Origin: JAWOHX01 sp046484975
GTDB lineage: Bacteria > Bacillota > Clostridia > DUPQ01
DNA length: 18,465 bases
Direction: 5' to 3'
Assembly: GCA_046484975.1 (NCBI GenBank)
Contig: JAWOHX010000164.1
Location: 1 to 18,465, forward strand
The notes beneath the pieces are model-generated. The model saw only the letters and a program-made list of their open reading frames with translations, had not been told where the DNA came from and searched no databases. Position 1 is the stretch's first letter. Each line of letters begins with the position of its first letter. Position numbers and translations under genes: made by a program. Below, piece after piece: positions 14,568-18,465 of the stretch.

Positions 14568-15806
14568 TTACGTTTCGAAAGGATGGTCCTTGTTCTCCAC
14601 TTCGAAGGTTTTCCCTTCCCAATTCCTGAAAAACGCCTTTTCGTTTCCGATGTACAGCAGGTACTGGGGCATCATGGGAGTCTTGCCAAGCCCCTTGGGT
14701 CCGTTGACGATGTATGTGGGGATGGCAAGTCCTGAGGTCCTTCCCCTGAGGGATTCCATGATCTCCATGCCTTCCCCGATCCGTACCCAGAAATGGGATG
14801 TACCCTTCACGGTCTTGGGATGGAAGATATAGTAGGGTTTGACCCGGATTTTCAAAAGGGCCTGGTTGAGTTTCCGGACCACATACTTGTCATTGTTCAC
14901 CCCGTTGAGCAGTACCATCTGGTTTCCCAGGGGGATTCCTGCATCCGCCAGCATTTCACATGCTTTTTTGGATTCCTCCGAAATCTCCCGTACGCTGTTG
15001 AAATGGGTGTTTACATAGACCGGATGATATTTTTTTAGGATGCCCACCAGTTCGGGAGTGATTCGCTGGGGAAGGGTCACAGGGGTCCTGGATCCCAGCC
15101 GGATGATCTCCACATGCTCAATGGCCCGCAGTTCCGCCAAAAGCCAGTCGATGGTCTCGTCGCTGAGCATGAAGGCGTCCCCGCCGGTGATGAGCACATC
15201 CCTGATCTCAGGATTGTCCCGCACATATGCCACGGCTTTTTCCAGGACCTTCTGGGAGGTATGGGTGTCGGTTTCCCCGATGAGCCTTCTTCTCTGGCAG
15301 AACCTGCAGTACATGCCGCAGAGATTGGTGACCTTGATGATGAGCCGGTCGGGATACCGTCGGGTGATGCTGTCCTCGGGGGAACTCCCTTCCTCATCCA
15401 TGGGGTCCAGTTCCCCGCTTTCGTCCAGCTCGCAGATGGAAGGGACGGACTGCAGCAGGATGGGGCACCTGGGGTCTTCAGGGTCGATGAGGGACATGTA
15501 ATACGGGGAGATGGCATACCTGTATTGCGCCCCCACCTTCTCGATGCTCTCCTTGTCTTCTTCCGACAGGTCAATGACCTTTGCTATCTGGCTGGCATCC
15601 GTGAACCTGTTCGCCAGTTGCCATTTATAGTCATTCCAGTCCGCGTCAGTGGCTCCCAGCAGGTCCATGATTCTTTTTTTCTGGGCCAGGATTTTCTCCG
15701 CGTCCTCCAGTCCGGTCTTGATGGTGTGCTTGATGGTCTCGTAGCTGTCAATCCTGTGTTTCAGGATATTGGCACGGGTCAAGCCTTTCTTGTGGTTGTT
15801 TTCCAT
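14568..15806 (-). CDS. eam: Glutamate 2,3-aminomutase (radical SAM, KamA family)
   Basis: A 412-residue radical SAM, PLP-dependent enzyme that moves the amino group of L-glutamate to give beta-glutamate. The cluster motif CGMYCRFC (Cys163, 167, 170) binds the [4Fe-4S]/SAM centre; Lys375 in GLGKTP matches the PLP lysine of lysine 2,3-aminomutase. The substrate call rests on two positions. Lysine enzymes use Asp293 and Asp330 (C. subterminale numbering) to hold the lysine side-chain amine; here the aligned residues are Lys331 (IFHPKTV) and Asn368 (YIVNGP). That exchange distinguishes glutamate 2,3-aminomutase, as described for Clostridioides difficile. AGGAGG is eight bases before the ATG. The gene is preceded by a c-di-AMP riboswitch, fitting a role in making an osmolyte. 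Confidence 0.92.
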   Translation of the reverse strand: MENNHKKGLTRANILKHRIDSYETIKHTIKTGLEDAEKILAQKKRIMDLLGATDADWNDYKWQLANRFTDASQIAKVIDLSEEDKESIEKVGAQYRYAISPYYMSLIDPEDPRCPILLQSVPSICELDESGELDPMDEEGSSPEDSITRRYPDRLIIKVTNLCGMYCRFCQRRRLIGETDTHTSQKVLEKAVAYVRDNPEIRDVLITGGDAFMLSDETIDWLLAELRAIEHVEIIRLGSRTPVTLPQRITPELVGILKKYHPVYVNTHFNSVREISEESKKACEMLADAGIPLGNQMVLLNGVNNDKYVVRKLNQALLKIRVKPYYIFHPKTVKGTSHFWVRIGEGMEIMESLRGRTSGLAIPTYIVNGPKGLGKTPMMPQYLLYIGNEKAFFRNWEGKTFEVENKDHPFET

Positions 15807-15842
15807 TCCTGTGTCCTCCTATGGTTATTACCGGGTCCTAAC

Positions 15843-15878
15843 AAAAAAGCGCAGTCACCACCTCGAGTGAATCCGCTT
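15843..15878 (-). terminator. Riboswitch-controlled terminator before eam
   Basis: On the minus strand AAGCGGATTCAC (15878-15867) pairs with GTGACTGCGCTT (15858-15847) with two mismatches around an eight-base loop, followed by six T. Its 5' arm is complementary over nine bases to a conserved element of the aptamer upstream (15980-15972), which suggests a switch between antiterminator and terminator. Confidence 0.85.
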
Positions 15879-15899
15879 CAAAGACAACAAAAATAACTC

Positions 15900-16030
15900 T
15901 TCCTTCAAAGCTTTCGAGGTTAGCTGACGGGTTCGGGCGGAAAGAAAATGATTCGCCCTACCGGAACATTCCGGATTCACCCCACCTTTTGTCTATTGGT
16001 TCCCCCGTATCCTGCCGCAAGGCAGGAATT
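15900..16030 (-). ncRNA. Cyclic di-AMP riboswitch (ydaO/yuaA class) upstream of eam
   Basis: All the conserved blocks of the ydaO-type aptamer are present in order on the minus strand: a hairpin (CCTGCC-TTGC-GGCAGG, 16026-16011), GGGGGAACC (16006-15998), GGGGTGAATCC (15983-15973), GGTAGGGCGAAT (15962-15951) and the long 3' block CCGAACCCGTCAGCTAACCTCG (within 15940-15915). This class binds c-di-AMP and usually turns expression off. A terminator follows 21 bp after the aptamer, so high c-di-AMP should stop transcription before eam. The exact limits of the outer stem could not be settled by eye. Confidence 0.94.
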
Positions 16031-16040
16031 CAGCCAGTAC

Positions 16041-16069
16041 ATTTTAACTCATTTTTCGGGATTTGTCCA
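16041..16069 (-). promoter_or_regulatory. Promoter of the eam riboswitch transcript
   Basis: TGGACA (16069-16064) and TAAAAT (16046-16041) lie 17 bases apart on the minus strand, each matching consensus at five of six positions. Transcription would start near 16034, immediately before the aptamer. Confidence 0.78.
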
Positions 16070-16102
16070 GTTTCATAAGGTGTTAGGCAAGCTGGGTTAC
16101 GC

Positions 16103-17524
16103 CTATACCTGCATGTAGTAGTCCGACGTGCCCAGGTCGCGGACAGGATCCACACAGCCGATCTCCTCGAATTCCCAGTAGCGGGCCGGGTCTTTTCCAT
16201 TGGGCATTGAAATGGAATAAAGCAGCGTATTCTCCGCGGCGATCCGGATCCTGATGGAGCGGTTGACCAGGCTCTCACAACTCCCGTTGTTCTTCCAACG
16301 TACAGCAATGGCTGTCCCGTCCCCCACGATGGGTTCACAGTCCTCCATGGCATATCCCCTCAGGGGCAAGCCCGTGCCTCCTTCGCAAATCTCCATGCGC
16401 ATCACTCCCTTGCTGCAGTCCGCATTCACCAGGATCTCCGGTGTGCTGATGGCAAAAGGACGGGTCAGGAGGCTTCCTCCCCCGCTATTGCATACCAGGG
16501 CCACAAATCCGTCCGGGCGAATGGTGGCCAAACCGATGCCCTTTGGCTGCTCCGTGACTCTTTCTGTCTCATGATGCGGGAAAACCGTTCCGGAGTAATA
16601 GATCCGTATTTCTTCACTGCAGTACACCAGGGATGTTCCGGGGTGAATCATCCCCGCATCCCATTCCCCTGCGCCGCCAAGCGGAATGAACCGGGATCCG
16701 GGTTCCATCCACTTCCAGGCATACCCGCCCCTGCTGAAAGCAAGTGCCATGTCCATGGTCCCCCGCATCTTGGCCCAGAACATTTCCTGGGGTTCCGTGT
16801 TGTACAAAGGAGCGAGGCCGATGACATAATTCCCGTAGGGGGAGGCTTGGGTCCCGTAGATCTGGACCTGGGTCCCTTCCGCAATGTCCGGCTCCAGGAT
16901 CAGGACGGGGCGGCTCCATTGTAAAAAATCCCGGCTCTCACTGGTCCAGGTCTTCCGGTTCCCTTTGTTCAACCGGAACAAGGCATGGTAGATCCCTGTG
17001 TCAGGATCCTGGTACAGGCCGATCTTGCAGTCGCTGTTTGCCTGTATGACAGGCTCATCGCTGCATTTCTCCCAATGGATCCCATCCCTGGAGGCATATG
17101 CCACGATGGCCGGGGTATGCTTGGGTCGCATCAGTAGCTTGTATGGAAGCACGGTGTCCCTTGCATCCAGGATGACACTGGACCCCATGGCCTTTTCCGC
17201 ATCGTCCATAACAATGTTTGTCCCGGGAACCACATCCAACGCCGGACGTTCCCATCGGATTCCGTCCATGGACGTGGCATGGCAAAGATACTTGACGGGT
17301 GTTGTGTTTTCGTCATACAGGTTGCTGGTCCCATACCACATCCTATATCGTTCTTCCCCCGGGTCATACAATACGGTGAAATACATGCAATCGTTGAACT
17401 CATAGGGCCTTTCATCCGGAACGAACACCGGATTCTTCTCATGCTTCACCGGGCTGATGGTTCTCCGTTCGAATCCTTTCACATGCTCAAGGGTCCAGTA
17501 GTCAAAAAACAGGAATTTCTTCAC
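16103..17524 (-). CDS. Beta-propeller glycoside-hydrolase-like protein (GH32/GH43 fold type), function unknown
   Basis: A 473-residue protein with recurring blade-like strands: TVLYDPGEERYRMWYGT, LCHATSMDGIRWERP, AYASRDGIHWEKC, GLYQDPDTGIYHALFR, AGMIHPGTSLVYC and IRIYYSGTV. The D-G-I-x-W-E repeats are typical of five-bladed propeller glycosidases and of a large uncharacterised group often labelled family 32-like. The opening FFDYWTLEHVKGFERR followed by KNPVFVPDERPYEF also fits that group. There is no signal peptide, so it is probably cytoplasmic. The substrate and catalytic acids cannot be assigned by eye. It starts with GTG, overlapping the tyrA stop by four bases (GTGA), with AAGGGGAG five bases upstream, so it is co-translated with an aromatic amino acid gene. 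Confidence 0.7.
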   Translation of the reverse strand: MKKFLFFDYWTLEHVKGFERRTISPVKHEKNPVFVPDERPYEFNDCMYFTVLYDPGEERYRMWYGTSNLYDENTTPVKYLCHATSMDGIRWERPALDVVPGTNIVMDDAEKAMGSSVILDARDTVLPYKLLMRPKHTPAIVAYASRDGIHWEKCSDEPVIQANSDCKIGLYQDPDTGIYHALFRLNKGNRKTWTSESRDFLQWSRPVLILEPDIAEGTQVQIYGTQASPYGNYVIGLAPLYNTEPQEMFWAKMRGTMDMALAFSRGGYAWKWMEPGSRFIPLGGAGEWDAGMIHPGTSLVYCSEEIRIYYSGTVFPHHETERVTEQPKGIGLATIRPDGFVALVCNSGGGSLLTRPFAISTPEILVNADCSKGVMRMEICEGGTGLPLRGYAMEDCEPIVGDGTAIAVRWKNNGSCESLVNRSIRIRIAAENTLLYSISMPNGKDPARYWEFEEIGCVDPVRDLGTSDYYMQV

Positions 17525-18297
17525 GGATTCTCCCCTTCCATGGACTTTTCGGCCCCATCCAGGTGATTCTTGAAGATTTTGATGGCCTCCAGGAGATTTT
17601 CCCGGTTGTCCCGGAAAATCTGTTCCCAGAGTTCCTCGTTGCTGTCCGCCACCCGGGTCATGTCCCGGAAACTACTTCCGACATACTCCCCGGCGCCGGT
17701 TTCCTCCACTGTTTTTTTCAGGCAGTCCGCCAGGATGTGAGGCAAATGGCTCGTCCTGGCCACCATCATGTCATGATGTTCCGGTGTCGCCCGGATGATG
17801 TTTTTTGCATCCACATCCTTTGCAAGGGTTTCAATCCGCATGATGTTCTCCGGCTTGTTTTTTTCAGTGATTGTGATGATGTAGTTGCATCCCATGAACA
17901 AATCCCCCCTGGAATGCCCGTACCCCTTTTTCTGGCTTCCCGCCATGGGATGTCCACCGATGAAATCGATGTCCTCCCGAAGACCTGCAAGATCATTGTA
18001 GATCCTTGTTTTCACACTGGAAGCATCCGTGACCAGCATCCCTTTTCCCATGTGTTGCTGGTTTTGAATGATGAATGCGCCTGTGTCCCCGGGATACAGG
18101 CAGACCACCAGCAAATCAGCTTCCGGCAGAAGTTTGCCTGGGTCCGTGTCCCCCTCATCAATGATTTTCTCAGCACGGGCCCTGTCCAGTACCAACGGGT
18201 CCTTGTCAATGGCAAGGACCCTGTAGCCCTTCTTTTTCAGGGCCTTCGCATAGGATCCACCGATAAGGCCCAACCCGGCGATGCAGACGGTTTTCAT
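17521..18297 (-). CDS. tyrA: Prephenate dehydrogenase
   Basis: A 258-residue NAD(P)-dependent enzyme converting prephenate to 4-hydroxyphenylpyruvate on the way to tyrosine. The Rossmann motif is GLGLIGGS (residues 8-15), with an acidic residue after the second strand (LAIDKDP) favouring NAD. The catalytic-region motif is GGHPMAGSQKKGYGHS, with His116 in the position of the active-site histidine, followed by HHDMMVARTSHLPH and SFRDMTRVADSN. It is shorter than many homologues and has no C-terminal ACT domain, so direct tyrosine feedback through such a domain is not expected. It overlaps the DAHP synthase gene upstream by ATGA and the glycosidase-like gene downstream by GTGA, placing it in an aromatic biosynthesis operon that continues beyond the window. 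Confidence 0.95.
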   Translation of the reverse strand: MKTVCIAGLGLIGGSYAKALKKKGYRVLAIDKDPLVLDRARAEKIIDEGDTDPGKLLPEADLLVVCLYPGDTGAFIIQNQQHMGKGMLVTDASSVKTRIYNDLAGLREDIDFIGGHPMAGSQKKGYGHSRGDLFMGCNYIITITEKNKPENIMRIETLAKDVDAKNIIRATPEHHDMMVARTSHLPHILADCLKKTVEETGAGEYVGSSFRDMTRVADSNEELWEQIFRDNRENLLEAIKIFKNHLDGAEKSMEGENP

Positions 18298-18465
18298 ACC
18301 TCTCTCCCTTCCAGGATGGCGATGGGACGGATTTTTTCCATTAATGTGTCGAACTGGTCGGGGGTCAGGGACTGGTTGCCGTCGCTCATGGCCGTCTCGG
18401 GGCTGTTGTGCACCTCGATCATGATGCCGTCGGCCCCCACGGCCACCGCGGCCTTGGCGGCGGGC
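18294..18465 (-). CDS. aroF: 3-deoxy-7-phosphoheptulonate (DAHP) synthase, C-terminal end only
   Basis: Only the last 56 complete codons are inside the window. They read as AAVAVGADGIMIEVHNSPE, then AMSDGNQSLTPDQF and the end MEKIRPIAILEGREV. The GADGIMIEVH...SDG.QSLTP pattern is diagnostic of type I-beta (Bacillus AroA-type) DAHP synthase, which condenses phosphoenolpyruvate and erythrose 4-phosphate to start the shikimate pathway; the metal-binding Glu and His of IEVH are visible. The stop overlaps the tyrA start as ATGA. Any N-terminal regulatory domain lies outside the window, and the symbol could equally be aroA or aroG by local naming. Confidence 0.92.
   Translation of the reverse strand, partial: PAAKAAVAVGADGIMIEVHNSPETAMSDGNQSLTPDQFDTLMEKIRPIAILEGREV

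Noticed and set aside
14568..15806. Lysine 2,3-aminomutase (kamA) as the name for the radical SAM gene
   Set aside because: The two aspartates that hold the lysine side chain are replaced by Lys331 and Asn368, the glutamate 2,3-aminomutase pattern.
16081..16110. Possible terminator after the propeller gene
   Set aside because: TAGGC and GCCTA can pair across a 12-base loop, but the stem is short and no T tract follows on the minus strand.

Overview
The window looks like chromosome from a GC-rich anaerobic Bacillota (Clostridia-type) bacterium. The pointers are a T-box leader on thrS, a ydaO-type (c-di-AMP) riboswitch, a glutamate 2,3-aminomutase, an acyl-CoA dehydrogenase/Etf trio whose EtfA carries a two-cluster ferredoxin domain, an ECF transporter S component, and strong AGGAGG-type ribosome binding sites. 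No rRNA, tRNA, CRISPR array or insertion sequence was seen.

Left edge (1-1512, + strand): the tail of an OmpA/MotB-type peptidoglycan-binding protein and a TPR-like protein of unknown function form an operon. It ends at a hairpin with A and T tracts that serves both strands. Next comes a co-directional minus-strand block, read from 8531 down to about 1512: glycosyltransferase, AraC regulator, amidohydrolase, Gfo/Idh oxidoreductase, pyroglutamyl peptidase, cobU, cobS, cobC and an ECF S component. Gaps are at most 17 bp and several genes overlap, so it reads as one operon that joins a carbohydrate-type module to late cobalamin (nucleotide-loop) assembly or salvage.

Centre (8501-11869): a short divergent promoter region separates that operon from acd-etfB-etfA on the + strand. 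The trio resembles flavin-based electron-bifurcating acyl-CoA reductase complexes such as butyryl-CoA or caffeyl-CoA reductase. It meets thrS/SEC-C tail to tail with only 3 bp between stop codons.

Right part (11873-18465, - strand): in transcription order these are the end of a DAHP synthase gene, tyrA, a beta-propeller glycosidase-like gene, a promoter, a c-di-AMP riboswitch with terminator, glutamate 2,3-aminomutase (eam), a second promoter, a T-box leader, thrS and a SEC-C protein. Two RNA switches therefore lie in series on one strand. The first places synthesis of beta-glutamate, a known osmolyte, under the osmotic second messenger c-di-AMP, and this is the most interesting observation in the window. 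No terminator is visible between the glycosidase-like gene and the eam promoter, nor between eam and the thrS leader, so read-through is likely.

All functional calls come from reading motifs and gene order by eye; no database search or folding program was run.
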